Shown here: positions 35,133 through 44,540 of the stretch, piece by piece
Position numbering within the stretch: position 1 is the first letter of the stretch
Layout of the letters: every line of letters begins with the position of its first letter
Source of the DNA: Clostridium sp. 1001271st1 H5
GTDB taxonomy: Bacteria; Bacillota; Clostridia; Lachnospirales; Lachnospiraceae
DNA: 64,000 bases
Assembly: GCF_005845215.1 (NCBI RefSeq)
Contig: NZ_SPHO01000013.1
Location: forward strand, 1-64,000
Direction of reading: 5' to 3'
Translations under genes and position numbers: made by a program
The notes under the pieces: model-generated
Databases searched by the model: none
The model's input: only the letters and a program-made list of their open reading frames with translations
What the model was told of the DNA's origin: nothing

Positions 35133-35216
35133 TCACCCGCCTCCCAAAGCAAATGTGACTATTTTTTAAGTTATTATTCTTTGGAAGCCGCTCACTGGAG
35201 TGAACTGCCTTTTTGT
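35123..35216 (-). ncRNA. Antisense RNA antitoxin, copy 1
   Basis: On the minus strand TTGACA (35247-35252) and TATAAT (35223-35228), 18 nt apart, form a consensus promoter pointing at the toxin. Transcription would start near 35216 and stop at the shared hairpin (35124-35167), giving an RNA of about 95 nt complementary to the 3' end of the toxin mRNA over about 45 nt. This tail-to-tail layout is that of TxpA/RatA-type systems. It is inferred from promoter and terminator only. Confidence 0.7.
35124..35167. terminator. Bidirectional terminator shared by toxin mRNA and antisense RNA, copy 1
   Basis: AAAAAATAGTCAC pairs with GTGACTATTTTTT around a loop of about 18 nt. T runs are present on both strands. 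Confidence 0.82.
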
Positions 35217-35469
35217 ACCTTTATTATAAACCGATTTCAGTTCATCTGTCAATCATGATTTTTTAGCTCTTCTCTTCTTCTCTTGCATTTTTCAGTCCAT
35301 ATATTCAATCCTATTGGAATGCCTCGAGAAATATTACCGTAACAAACGAAAAGGATATTGATGGTGCCTTTGTTTTGGTTGGTCATACTTGTATCTCCAT
35401 TTTAATTTGATAGGCAAGGTTTACTATAGATTCAAAGAATGGACAAGGGAGAGATTTTTAATATCATCC

Positions 35470-35498
35470 TTTACATCCGGTTTATCATTTAATATACT
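35470..35498 (+). promoter_or_regulatory. Toxin promoter, copy 2
   Basis: TTTACA (35470-35475) and TATACT (35493-35498), 17 nt apart, are conserved despite changes in the spacer. Confidence 0.72.
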
Positions 35499-35556
35499 TT
35501 ATACAGGCAGTTCCTGCTGCTGGGTGACTTCCATCTCCGAAAGGGGGTGGTATAAC

Positions 35557-35634
35557 ATGAGTACATATGAGACGCTTTAATTGATGATTGCGTTTGGGGT
35601 AGTTATCGTTATGATTATAGGTACAAAAAAATAG
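35557..35634 (+). pseudogene. Second copy of the holin-like toxin, nonsense-mutated
   Basis: The 78-bp frame is the same as in copy 1, but codon 8 is TAA instead of TCA, so only 7 residues are made. Beyond the stop the frame stays open to the same TAG, with one Leu-to-Val change. Ribosome site and promoter are intact. Confidence 0.87.
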
Positions 35635-35719
35635 TCACCCGCCTCCCAAAGCAATAGTGACTATTTTTAATTAAGCTATTAACTTGGAAGCCACTCACTG
35701 GAGTGAACTGCCTTTTTGT
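35625..35719 (-). ncRNA. Antisense RNA antitoxin, copy 2
   Basis: TTGACA (35750-35755) and TATAAT (35726-35731), 18 nt apart, on the minus strand, with the shared hairpin at 35625-35668. The promoter is preserved although the sense toxin is dead, so this copy may act in trans on copy 1 mRNA. Confidence 0.65.
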
Positions 35720-35790
35720 ACCTTTATTATAAGCCACTTTCAGTTTATCTGTCAATCATCATTTTTGTGTGACTCTTGCATTTTTCCTGT

Positions 35791-36056
35791 GTTTCCGTCC
35801 ACCTCCGTTTTGAAAAGATAAAACCCGCCAGAGTCAATGGCCAATAGCAAACAGCCGGTTATCATCAAGGCGGGCATGATTGTTCTGTAAACAAAATTTA
35901 GTGGATGTGATTATTTTTTGTGATATAATACGTCAGTAATATCCATTACAATAACTGTAACGGAAGGAAACCATGTTTAGTAACGAACCAAATTGAGCCG
36001 CGGTGTAACATATATTGAAGGCTCTTGAGGGGGATAAGGAAATAGGGAAGGAGAAA
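35791..36056. other. Intergenic region downstream of the duplication
   Basis: No gene is supported. CCCGCC near 35825 and GGCGGG near 35870 could pair over a long loop. A TATAAT at about 35924-35929 may be the -10 box for the DUF3592-like gene, but no convincing -35 box is seen. Confidence 0.4.
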
Positions 36057-36617
36057 ATGGGGATGCTAAATGGACTTTTTAAGAGGTATTGGCGTACAAT
36101 CGGAGTCTTTGCCGCATGGCTTTTATTGTCAGCGTTTTTCTTTGGGGTATTGAAGGAGGAGCCAGATGCAGTAAAGTCGGTCGCTTTCCTAATTCTCCTT
36201 GTTATGGGTATTGGATATATGCATCAGACGCGGCACATTAAGGATGTATGTACGGTTATGACTACTGCGAAGGTAATTGGAAATATAAAGAGCCTTATGG
36301 ATACGAAACAGGAGCAGACCAGCGACCTCTCTATTCCCACCTATCAGCCGGTTTTGGAATACTATGTTGAGGGCGAACAAAAGCAGATGGTCTGCCGTGA
36401 TGGATTCCCCACACCCTTTCCCTTAAATGAGTTTTACAGTATTTATTACAATCCGGAGAAACCGGATGAAGTTAGGTTTGCTGACCGCAGGACAGCTGCT
36501 GAACGATATATAGGCCCGGTTTTCCTGGGAATCGGAGCTGTTTTGATGGTTTTAGCCGTTGTCCTCCTAAAGCTGATGTCTCCACATATTGAATCCTTCT
36601 ATAGATTTTATCTGTGA
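36057..36617 (+). CDS. DUF3592-like membrane protein
   Basis: From the ATG at 36057, after GGAAGGAG, the product has 186 residues; a TTG 42 nt upstream is an alternative. Membrane segments lie at about residues 10-30, 38-58 and 150-172. The central soluble part contains TYQPVLEYYVEGEQKQMV and FYSIYYNPEKPDEVRF, the DUF3592 pattern. Function unknown. It stands alone between the toxin cassette and a two-component system. Confidence 0.72.
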   Translation: MGMLNGLFKRYWRTIGVFAAWLLLSAFFFGVLKEEPDAVKSVAFLILLVMGIGYMHQTRHIKDVCTVMTTAKVIGNIKSLMDTKQEQTSDLSIPTYQPVLEYYVEGEQKQMVCRDGFPTPFPLNEFYSIYYNPEKPDEVRFADRRTAAERYIGPVFLGIGAVLMVLAVVLLKLMSPHIESFYRFYL

Positions 36618-36809
36618 TGCATGATAAGGAGCTGTTACAAAATAGCAGAGAATTCAGTGAAGGGGCAGTAGCTCCATTTTGTTTCATTCAAATTAAGGAA
36701 TACACCGGACTTGGCCGGATGGAACGAAGCGTACAAAAAATGATACCGGCACCGTCAATGCGGGCATTGCCCGGTGACGCTGCGTTTGTTGATGTGACAG
36801 GAGGGATTT

Positions 36810-37460
36810 ATGAATATATTGATTGCTGAAGATGACCCTGATATGCAGAAAATACTTGCCCTCTATCTCAAAAAAGAAGGATATGATGTGGATACCGTAT
36901 CAGACGGGCAGGCTGCGGTCCAATACCTGGCAAAACATGGTGCGGACCTGGTTCTCCTTGATTGGATGATGCCGGTTCAGGATGGTATTGAGACCTGCCG
37001 TCAAATCCGGGACCTGAATATTCCGGTTAAGATTCTGATGCTGACGGCAAAAGGGGAAAATAAACATGAGATTACAGGTCTGTCCTGCGGTGCGGATGAC
37101 TACATGCGAAAGCCCTTTGATATACAGATTCTTCTGCTTCGGATTAAAAAGCTGTGCAATCTGGAAGGGGTCCTGCGGTTTAGGGACATTTCCCTGAATC
37201 AGAATACATTTGAAGCAAAAAAGGGGGACAGTCCACTTGTCCTCACCCGAATCGAGTTTGGGCTGCTTTGCTTTTTTTTAAGGAATCAGAGAATGATACT
37301 GACCAGGGAACAGCTGCTTAATAATATCTGGGGGATGGACTTTGAGGGGGATATCCGTACTGTGGACACCCATATTCGCAGACTGAGAAAGAAAATAGGG
37401 GAGGATTATATCAGGACACGCATTGGGATTGGATATGTGATGGGGGAACAGAATGGGTAA
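36810..37460 (+). CDS. OmpR/PhoB-family response regulator
   Basis: The 216-residue protein has a receiver domain with the acidic pair in IAEDDPDMQ, phospho-Asp in LVLLDWMMP near residue 50 and Lys in YMRKPFD near residue 101. The C-terminal winged helix covers 125-216 (LTRIEFGLLCFFLRN, then EDYIRTRIGIGYVMG). CAGGAGGG precedes the ATG. It overlaps the kinase gene by 8 nt. The large lipoprotein gene downstream is the likely target or partner. Confidence 0.93.
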   Translation: MNILIAEDDPDMQKILALYLKKEGYDVDTVSDGQAAVQYLAKHGADLVLLDWMMPVQDGIETCRQIRDLNIPVKILMLTAKGENKHEITGLSCGADDYMRKPFDIQILLLRIKKLCNLEGVLRFRDISLNQNTFEAKKGDSPLVLTRIEFGLLCFFLRNQRMILTREQLLNNIWGMDFEGDIRTVDTHIRRLRKKIGEDYIRTRIGIGYVMGEQNG

Positions 37461-38889
37461 ATGGATGAACCGGTTATGGAAAAAGTTTACATGCGGGATT
37501 GTTGGAATCATGGCATTTACGCTGATTCTTGCCCTTGCGGTGAACTCGGCTGTTGTTGAGCGGTATTATCTGCACAGACAGTCGCGTTACCTGCGCGGTG
37601 TTGGAGAGCAGCTGGAACGGTATTTGTCGGAGGGAATGTCTCCCGAAACAGTAATTGAACGGTTGGAGGCGGAAGAAAAAGTTTTGATTGTATATTCGGA
37701 ACGTGCGGTTGACAGCAGGCCGAATCATACGCCGCAGGGAGATTTGGACAGCGAAGCCTTAAGCAGTGAACTTCGGGAAAAGTTCCGGCAAAAGGGGCTG
37801 GGCTTTCAAAGGTTCTGGCTCTGGGAGAAGGATTTTGAATCAGCCCTGGAACATGGAAACAAGCTGCGTCTTTACCGGCAGGATAAGCTGAATTATGGTA
37901 TTCTGGCAGAATACATTCCGACGGAAAACGGTATGTTTGCCATTGCGGCCATTGTACCTGACACAGGCGAAGCCGTGGGAATTGTTAACTATTTTCTGGT
38001 CATTCTGTGTATTGCATCCTCTCTGCTGGCAGCGGTTCTTATGTATATACTTGTGCGCCATATTACCAATCCTTTGAAACAGATGGAGAAGTTTTCCGAA
38101 GATATATCCTCCCATACATGTCATGAGCTGCTTGATATACGCACCGGCGATGAGCTGGAGTCAGTGGCGGACAGTATGAACCGGATGAGCAGCAGCCTGG
38201 AACAGTATCAGAATATGCTGCTGGATAAAAACCGGCAGATGGAAGAACTTTTGGATAATGTGGCCCATGATTTGAAAACCCCCATCTCTCTGGTAGGAAT
38301 GTATGCTGCCGGAATCAGGGACGGCCTGGATGACGGAACCTTTCTGGATACGATTATCCGCCAGAATCACCGGATGTCACAGCTGGCGGAACGGCTCCTT
38401 GCCCTGTCGCGGATTGGACAAAAGGAATATCCCGGTGAAACAGTGGAGCTTGACCGGCTTCTGGCGGAGGAGATAGAGGCGCACCGCGCGGTGATGGAAC
38501 GGCGGAATATGTCCGCGGATTCTCACCTGGAAATCCATACCTCCATCCAGCAGGGACTGACGATTATGGGAAATGCAGGTCTGGTCAGCACCATATTTTC
38601 CAATCTTCTGTCCAATGCGGTTAAGTATGCTTCTTGCGGCGTGATTGATATTTGCCTCCAGAAAAATGGTTCTGTCTGCCGGTTCACCATAACCAATCAG
38701 ATTCAGCAGGAAGGATTGGACACGGACCGAATCTGGGAACCGTTTTATGTAGGCGATTCTTCGCGCAACCAGTCCCTGGCAGGGACCGGACTGGGTCTTG
38801 CGATTGTGAAGCGGATTGCGGACCGGTGCGGATATACGGCTGTCTGTGAAGTGCGGGATGGTATAATCTGGTTTGCCATCATTTTTTGA
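37453..38889 (+). CDS. Sensor histidine kinase of the two-component system
   Basis: The 478-residue protein has transmembrane segments at about 17-37 and 172-196, an extracytoplasmic domain of about 130 residues between them, HAMP (RHITNPLKQMEKFSED), HisKA with the acceptor His in NVAHDLKTPISLVGM, and HATPase_c (NLLSNAVKYAS, GTGLGLAIVKRI). It is complete and coupled by overlap to the response regulator. The signal is unknown. Confidence 0.92.
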   Translation: MGKWMNRLWKKFTCGIVGIMAFTLILALAVNSAVVERYYLHRQSRYLRGVGEQLERYLSEGMSPETVIERLEAEEKVLIVYSERAVDSRPNHTPQGDLDSEALSSELREKFRQKGLGFQRFWLWEKDFESALEHGNKLRLYRQDKLNYGILAEYIPTENGMFAIAAIVPDTGEAVGIVNYFLVILCIASSLLAAVLMYILVRHITNPLKQMEKFSEDISSHTCHELLDIRTGDELESVADSMNRMSSSLEQYQNMLLDKNRQMEELLDNVAHDLKTPISLVGMYAAGIRDGLDDGTFLDTIIRQNHRMSQLAERLLALSRIGQKEYPGETVELDRLLAEEIEAHRAVMERRNMSADSHLEIHTSIQQGLTIMGNAGLVSTIFSNLLSNAVKYASCGVIDICLQKNGSVCRFTITNQIQQEGLDTDRIWEPFYVGDSSRNQSLAGTGLGLAIVKRIADRCGYTAVCEVRDGIIWFAIIF

Positions 38890-38973
38890 TTTTCTATTTT
38901 TGTCAAATGAATGTCACATCATGGATGTATAGTGATTGGCGTCAGAATGATTTGACAGAAAAGGAGAGCAAAG

Positions 38974-41334
38974 ATGAAGCGAAACCATATTTTATTCCGC
39001 TGCAGCAGTCTGTTGATGGCCCTTGTGCTGACCGGATGCACGGTCAGCAGCCCGGGTGACGGTAAACGCAGGACAGACATACAGGAACGCCAACAGGGAC
39101 AGGATGTGCCGGAACCGGTACATGGGATTGGGTTTGACCCTGAAATCAATCCGGAAAGTTTTTCCATTTACCTGCACACGGAGAATGGGACGGTGCAGGT
39201 AAATGCAGCGGACAAGAAACGAACTGTGGAACAATATAAAACGGATGGGGATAGGATTACGTGGGAGTATCCCGGGGATGAGGTATCTGTTTCCGTAAAA
39301 CAGGCAGAAGACTATCTGAGCGTATCCATCACTTCCCTGACAGCTCAGGACAACGGGTTTTCATGGCCCGGGGTTTTGGCAGACAGCTATTACCTTCCCT
39401 TTGGAGAGGGCAAACGGGTTCCGGCGGATGACCCGGTCTGGAAAGAATATCTGGAGGGGCAGGAATTTCCCGTGATGGAGAAACTGTCCATGCCGTTTTG
39501 GGCAGAGGTTCACGGGGATTATGCAGTGTTATTTATCATGGAAAATCCATTCCATACCATGCTGGAATTTCAGACACAGCCGGACCTGGCCTTTGATGTT
39601 CGTTATGAATACCCGGCGATTGAGAAGGAAAAGACAAAACGGTTTCGCATTTATCTGACGGAAAATAACCCTGTAAGTGTGGCTAAAATATACCGGAGAT
39701 ATGTGCAGGAGAAGGGGACATTTGTTACACTGGAGCAGAAAGCAGACGATAATCCGGATATCGGGAAGCTTTTTGGCGCGCCCTTTATCTATCTGTGGGG
39801 GGAACGTGTAATCTCGCCGGAGGACGTGGACTGGAAGGCGTTCAGGGAGTCGTTTGACACCCCGGTTATTGAGTATACCAGGGTGTTTGGGGAGCGGCAG
39901 CCCAGGGACGGGGGAACGGCAGAGTACCTGTCGGCACTTCAGGAGATTGGTTCGCAGGATTATGTGGCGGAATACCAGAAAAATGTAATCTGCAATTATC
40001 TGAGCCATATGCTGGTGCAGCCTGATTTTTACAATCCATCCGTGTTTACCGAAACAACGCCCAAGCTGGATGTCTATTTGGACAGGGGGTATGGAAGCTT
40101 AAACGACTCTGAGCGTATTCAGGCCAATAAACAAATGCTTGCTGCTAATCTGCCGCTGGTATTCAAAGACCCGGACCGCTGGATGCATGGGGATACGGTT
40201 GGATTCGTGGAGGAATTACAGGAAGCAGGTATCGGCCGGGCCTGGATTGGGCTTAACAGCTGGGAACAGGCCTATGCAAAGCCAGAGCTTGTAAAGGCGG
40301 CGGCAGATGCCGGTTATCTGATTGGCAGCTATGATTCCTATCACTCAATACATGAACCGGGACAGGAACAGTGGATTACAGCCCGGTTTGATGATGCGTC
40401 TCTCTATGAAAAGGCCACAGTCACTGACAAAGATGGAAACAGCGTGAAGGGGTTCCAGGGAGTGGGACGTAAACTCAACCCCACATTGTCGCTCACGGCA
40501 GTAAAGGAACGGATGCAGGGGATTATGAAGCATAATCTGCCCTTTAATTCCTGGTTCATAGACTGTGATGCCACCGGGGAAATATATGATGATTATACAC
40601 CGGAGCATATAACGACGCAGCGGCAGGACATGGAGGCCCGTCTGGAGCGGATGGCTTATATCCGGAATCAGTTCCGGATGGTGATTGGTTCGGAGGGCGG
40701 CAACGACTTTGCGGCATCCACCATTGCATTTGCCCATGGAATCGAGATGCAGAGCTTTTCATGGATGGATGAAGACATGAAGAATAACAGGGACAGTGAG
40801 TTTTATATTGGAAGATACTACAATCCCAAGGGCGGGGTAGCGGAACATTTTTCCAAACGGATTCCTATAAAGGACAAGTATTATACATTGTTTGCAAATC
40901 CGGGATATGATGTCCCGCTGTTCAGGCTGGTCTATCATGATTCGGTTATCACCAGTTATCATTGGGACTGGTCTACGTTTAAGATTCAGGGACTTACCGG
41001 GCAGCGCATGGTCCGGGAAGTTCTGTATGATGTTCCGCCCCTGTATCATCTGGACGGGGAACAATGGAAGGAGTACAAAGACGATTTGGTCCGCCATACC
41101 ACCGTATGGTCCGGCTTCAGCCAAAAAGCGGCTGCGAGGGAAATGACGGACTTCCAATACCTGACAGAGGACGGCCTGGTACAAATGACAGAATATGGGG
41201 AGAATCTGCGGGCAGTGGCTAATTTCAGCGATAAGCCGGTCCGGTTCGGGGAAAAGGAACTGCCGGCCTGTTCCGTATTGATGGAGGTTGATGGGCGGAA
41301 ATCGGTTTATACTCCGTCACCGGAGCATACCTGA
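38974..41334 (+). CDS. Large lipoprotein resembling DUF5696 glycoside-hydrolase-like proteins
   Basis: A lipoprotein signal (SSLLMALVLTGCTVSS) places the lipidated Cys at about residue 22. The roughly 760-residue exported part has an N-terminal beta-rich region (to about 250) and a probable TIM-barrel (about 260-700) with acidic loops such as FNSWFIDCDATGEIYDDY and VIGSEGGNDFAAS, where catalytic carboxylates of a glycosidase could sit. The link to DUF5696 is from memory and unverified. AGGAG is before the ATG. It follows the two-component genes and may be under their control, acting on a surface polysaccharide. Confidence 0.6.
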   Translation: MKRNHILFRCSSLLMALVLTGCTVSSPGDGKRRTDIQERQQGQDVPEPVHGIGFDPEINPESFSIYLHTENGTVQVNAADKKRTVEQYKTDGDRITWEYPGDEVSVSVKQAEDYLSVSITSLTAQDNGFSWPGVLADSYYLPFGEGKRVPADDPVWKEYLEGQEFPVMEKLSMPFWAEVHGDYAVLFIMENPFHTMLEFQTQPDLAFDVRYEYPAIEKEKTKRFRIYLTENNPVSVAKIYRRYVQEKGTFVTLEQKADDNPDIGKLFGAPFIYLWGERVISPEDVDWKAFRESFDTPVIEYTRVFGERQPRDGGTAEYLSALQEIGSQDYVAEYQKNVICNYLSHMLVQPDFYNPSVFTETTPKLDVYLDRGYGSLNDSERIQANKQMLAANLPLVFKDPDRWMHGDTVGFVEELQEAGIGRAWIGLNSWEQAYAKPELVKAAADAGYLIGSYDSYHSIHEPGQEQWITARFDDASLYEKATVTDKDGNSVKGFQGVGRKLNPTLSLTAVKERMQGIMKHNLPFNSWFIDCDATGEIYDDYTPEHITTQRQDMEARLERMAYIRNQFRMVIGSEGGNDFAASTIAFAHGIEMQSFSWMDEDMKNNRDSEFYIGRYYNPKGGVAEHFSKRIPIKDKYYTLFANPGYDVPLFRLVYHDSVITSYHWDWSTFKIQGLTGQRMVREVLYDVPPLYHLDGEQWKEYKDDLVRHTTVWSGFSQKAAAREMTDFQYLTEDGLVQMTEYGENLRAVANFSDKPVRFGEKELPACSVLMEVDGRKSVYTPSPEHT

Positions 41335-41348
41335 GTTCGGATGGATGT

Positions 41349-41378
41349 AGTTAAGCCCGCCATAAGGCGGGCATAACT
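41349..41378. terminator. Bidirectional terminator between convergent genes
   Basis: AGTTAAGCCCGCC and GGCGGGCATAACT form a 13-bp stem with one mismatch around ATAA. It lies between the lipoprotein gene and the convergent DUF4179-like gene. Confidence 0.77.
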
Positions 41379-41396
41379 AGAATATCCATTGACAGC

Positions 41397-42458
41397 TTAT
41401 GATTCCAGCCGGAATGTAACTGTCCAATCACCTTCAATTAGCTCACCTGAGTTATGGAATATACCGTACAGCCTATAATCCTCCAGCTGATTAAAAGGAC
41501 CCACAAACCAAAACTCATAATATGTGTATCTGGAATTCCCGGTTTCCTCCTTCCAGCTCACGGAGTAATCTTCATGGCGTTCCCTGCCCTGACCATCCAC
41601 AAGAAATGGCTGTACATGCCTGTCTGCCTTTGTATTATCTCCCATGCAAATTTGCAGCCGTAAAATATCATCCTCATACACCAGCCCAGTGACTGTAAAG
41701 TCATCCGGATTACAACTGTCCGGTCCCTCTGACGAAAGCACCTGGAACGTCCTGCGTGGATCATCCGGCTCCTTTTTTCCGTCCAGCACATCTAAATGCG
41801 GGGAAATGGCCTGAGAGCTGCCCCCGCTTCCCGACACAAAAACGCTTTTAGTCTCCCCGTGATTCTGTAAGCGGTCCATGCCAATGTCACGTTCTTCCTG
41901 AGTGATGCCGCACAACAGGCTGTGCACATAGAATGTCAGCTTGTTACGGTCAAATGCATCATTTGCCTGTACAGATAACAAGTAATATGCCTTTTCCTCC
42001 GCCTCATTGTACTGGATAAAGCTGCACCCAGCCAGACTGCTGTCAGCCCCATAACTCTTTAAACCATAGCTGTCAAATAAATCAGCTTTTCCCTGCATCC
42101 GGTCAAATCCTTCTGCATTTTTTAAAGACAGAAGAATTTCTGCCCGGTTTTCCACCAGATTCACGGCCTCCACCTGCAGGATGATTCCCTGGCTGGTGCT
42201 CTGCTTTTGTACCGGTAAAAACAAATCGGACATTCCGGGAGAAATGGATTCAATCACCTTATAAAATCCCGGAATATTGGCAGCGCAGACAGGAAGGACA
42301 TTCCAGATACAGATACAGCAAACTGCTGTAATGGCAGTTTTCCATATGAAGCGTCTGTTACGGCACTTTCTTCCTGCTCCGGACAGGATACAGTCCACAC
42401 TGTTTTGGTTAGGCCTGATTTTATCATATGCATTTTTATAATCTTCACGAAACATCAT
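41397..42458 (-). CDS. DUF4179-like membrane protein, probable anti-sigma partner
   Basis: The 353-residue protein has a short cytosolic N-terminus, one transmembrane segment at about residues 40-58 (TAITAVCCICIWNVLPVC) and an exported C-terminal part with PGFYKVIESISPGMSDLFLP and IILQVEAVNLVENRAEILLS, typical of DUF4179 proteins paired with ECF sigma factors. It overlaps the sigma gene by 4 nt (ATGA), so translation is coupled. Confidence 0.75.
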   Translation of the reverse strand: MMFREDYKNAYDKIRPNQNSVDCILSGAGRKCRNRRFIWKTAITAVCCICIWNVLPVCAANIPGFYKVIESISPGMSDLFLPVQKQSTSQGIILQVEAVNLVENRAEILLSLKNAEGFDRMQGKADLFDSYGLKSYGADSSLAGCSFIQYNEAEEKAYYLLSVQANDAFDRNKLTFYVHSLLCGITQEERDIGMDRLQNHGETKSVFVSGSGGSSQAISPHLDVLDGKKEPDDPRRTFQVLSSEGPDSCNPDDFTVTGLVYEDDILRLQICMGDNTKADRHVQPFLVDGQGRERHEDYSVSWKEETGNSRYTYYEFWFVGPFNQLEDYRLYGIFHNSGELIEGDWTVTFRLES

Positions 42459-42937
42459 CTTTCCTCCAACCTCCTTCTCAGCATATCCCTTGCCCTGGTA
42501 AGCCGGGTCCGTACCGTGGAAGGCTTTACGCCAATTGTGTTGCTGATGTCATCCACGGACATATCCTCATAGTAAAATAGATGCACCACAATCCTATATT
42601 TTTCCGGAAGCTTTTTCACTGCCTCAATAACTGTCAGGTCCCGTTCCTCCAGTTCGAACACAGTGCCGGAATCCTCCGGTCCCAACCCGGTGATTTTTCT
42701 CATCCAGGCCGATTTCCAATGATTTTTGCAGCAATTGATTGTGACACGCAGGAACCAGGCTTTTTCATTCTCCTGGTTTTGAAATATTGGCTTTTTCCGC
42801 AGATAACGGATGAATACCTCCTGATGTATGTCGTCCGCGTCAAACTTTTGTTTTACCAAGGAATAAGCTAACCGGTATACCATATCTGAATAGCGTTCAA
42901 TCATGGCCAGTTGAAAATCCTCCTTGTCCTTTTCCAT
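42455..42937 (-). CDS. ECF-type RNA polymerase sigma factor
   Basis: The 160-residue protein has region 2 (VYRLAYSLVKQKFDADDIHQ, then AWFLRVTINCCKNHWKS) and region 4 (LPEKYRIVVHLFYYEDMSVD, then IGVKPSTVRTRLTRARDML). GGGTGGTGAGAGG precedes the ATG. It would activate its own operon and unknown targets. Confidence 0.89.
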   Translation of the reverse strand: MEKDKEDFQLAMIERYSDMVYRLAYSLVKQKFDADDIHQEVFIRYLRKKPIFQNQENEKAWFLRVTINCCKNHWKSAWMRKITGLGPEDSGTVFELEERDLTVIEAVKKLPEKYRIVVHLFYYEDMSVDDISNTIGVKPSTVRTRLTRARDMLRRRLEER

Positions 42938-43070
42938 CCTCTCACCACCCTTTCATTGATAATACAATCCAGATAGCCAAAAAGCTACAGAAAAAAGATT
43001 TTGAGGAGTAAAAAGGGCAGAAGTCATGCTATACTGGTGTCATGGTATTGAATGGAGGAGGAATAAACAG

Positions 43071-44540
43071 ATGGAGTCATTGTATGAGTTAATCCACCGC
43101 GCATTGACATCGGAGGGAATGCTTCCGAAGGGCTTCAGCCTGCCGAAGCCCAATGCAGAAAAGATTCACTTTGCGGATGGTGCCATGGACGGGATAGCGA
43201 TTTTTCATACGTCCAACAGTGCACAAGGCGTGGAATTGCTGGAACAGGCTGTATGTGCCGCAAACCGGGATGACGCAGGCGGGGCCCGGGAGCTGGTGAG
43301 GAGATTCTGTGAGACAGGCTGCATGATTGGCGCTATTGACGAGATTCAGCAATACATCATTGGACATCAGGAAGAACTTGCAGCTGGTAAGCTCTATCAG
43401 CTGGGCAGGGATTTGATGCTGGGCGGCACTCACCGGGAGGAAGTAAAGTTTGGCATGGCTTTGCTGGAATTGTTTAATACAAATGGAAATGAGGAGATTA
43501 AGCAAGCAGTACGTGAGTTAGCCTGTTCCGACGAATTCACGATTTTCGCCCTATTCCTTATGCAGTCATGGGATAATCCGGAGCTGGAGATTTATCAAGC
43601 TGCCAGGAAGGTGAGAGGATGGGGAAGAATCCATGCGGTGGAGCGGCTTACCCCGGTGGACGAAGAGATGGAAAGGTGGATTCTGTCTGAGGGATGGGAT
43701 AACACAGTCCTTCCGGCCTACTCTGCATTGGAATGTTTTCAAAAGGCACGTTGCGCCCAGCTGCTGGAAGAAGAGATGACCAGGGAACAGTACATCTCCA
43801 TGTCCGGGCTGATGTCCGGGCTGTTAGACGAGGGTCCGGTCAGGGGAATCTCTGCATGCGATAATCCGGAGCAGGTTCTGATATCCTTCCTGCGCCAAAG
43901 CGGCCGATTTGATTTGACGGCAGCAGAATACGCAGTGGCTGCCCAGATTCTGGACTATGCCAGGGACAATAAAATGGAGCCTGTAGTCCTGGCAGCGGAG
44001 CGTTTGTTAAAAAGCAGGGGCTGCATGCTGGTTCTGCAAAGGGATATGGAGCGCGGGGAAAGTCTGCGGCTGGCAAAGCAGCTGGGCCTGGACTACGCAC
44101 CTTACGCTATGGCTGCAATCAATGAGGACTTCCAACGAAATTACCATTATATAGACCTGCTCATGTCTGAGGAGGAATATGCCGTAAGGCTAATCCACCT
44201 GTTTGAGGAAAAACTTCCATTGGATGAAATGGCCGCCGGGAGCGCGGATGAGATGGGATTAGGAGAGGCCTTTACGGACTACCGGATTTTGGTCTATATG
44301 ATACAGCATCTGAAAAACCGTCCCGGGATGGGTGTGAGGCTGATTCAAACCGCATTGAAGGCGCCTGTAGTCAATAACCGGAATATGGCGCTGACCGTAC
44401 TGGAAGAGTGGGTGAAGGACAAAGGATGTTCCCTTGGGAAATGTTATCCGGACCTGCATCAGCTGCTGCTGGAGCTGCGGGAATCTGAAGTGCGCCATGA
44501 TATCCGGACCCGTATGGATGCCCTGGCTGGCCTGAAATAA
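43071..44540 (+). CDS. Conserved hypothetical protein, helical-repeat type
   Basis: From the ATG at 43071, behind GGAGGAGG, the product has 489 residues and no membrane segment or signal peptide. The sequence is mostly amphipathic helices of 30-40 residues (for example AIDEIQQYIIGHQEELAAGK and VNNRNMALTVLEEWVKDKG), like HEAT/ARM-type solenoids. I recognise no catalytic motif. It stands alone, with a TATACT -10-like box at about 43031. Function unknown. Confidence 0.72.
   Translation: MESLYELIHRALTSEGMLPKGFSLPKPNAEKIHFADGAMDGIAIFHTSNSAQGVELLEQAVCAANRDDAGGARELVRRFCETGCMIGAIDEIQQYIIGHQEELAAGKLYQLGRDLMLGGTHREEVKFGMALLELFNTNGNEEIKQAVRELACSDEFTIFALFLMQSWDNPELEIYQAARKVRGWGRIHAVERLTPVDEEMERWILSEGWDNTVLPAYSALECFQKARCAQLLEEEMTREQYISMSGLMSGLLDEGPVRGISACDNPEQVLISFLRQSGRFDLTAAEYAVAAQILDYARDNKMEPVVLAAERLLKSRGCMLVLQRDMERGESLRLAKQLGLDYAPYAMAAINEDFQRNYHYIDLLMSEEEYAVRLIHLFEEKLPLDEMAAGSADEMGLGEAFTDYRILVYMIQHLKNRPGMGVRLIQTALKAPVVNNRNMALTVLEEWVKDKGCSLGKCYPDLHQLLLELRESEVRHDIRTRMDALAGLK

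Larger units (their letters stand above)
34829..35297. repeat. Tandem duplication, copy 1 (phosphatase 5' end plus toxin-antitoxin cassette)
   Basis: About 470 bp from within the first codons of the phosphatase gene to past the antisense promoter. Copy 2 follows at 35346-35790 with an offset of 502-517 bp and many point differences, so the duplication is not recent. Promoters, ribosome site, terminator and antisense promoter are conserved in both. Confidence 0.87.
35346..35790. repeat. Tandem duplication, copy 2
   Basis: This segment repeats 34829-35297, beginning with the same ACGAAAAGGATATTGATGG of the phosphatase gene and including toxin promoter, toxin frame, terminator and antisense promoter. 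Confidence 0.87.

Noticed and set aside
35389-35580. 63-codon frame ending at the second toxin's stop
   Set aside because: It reads through the promoter and leader of toxin copy 2; the start lacks a ribosome site and the TAA is the nonsense codon of the toxin.
36614-36829. 71-codon frame before the response regulator
   Set aside because: No ribosome site, and it overlaps the response regulator start; the interval 36618-36809 appears non-coding.
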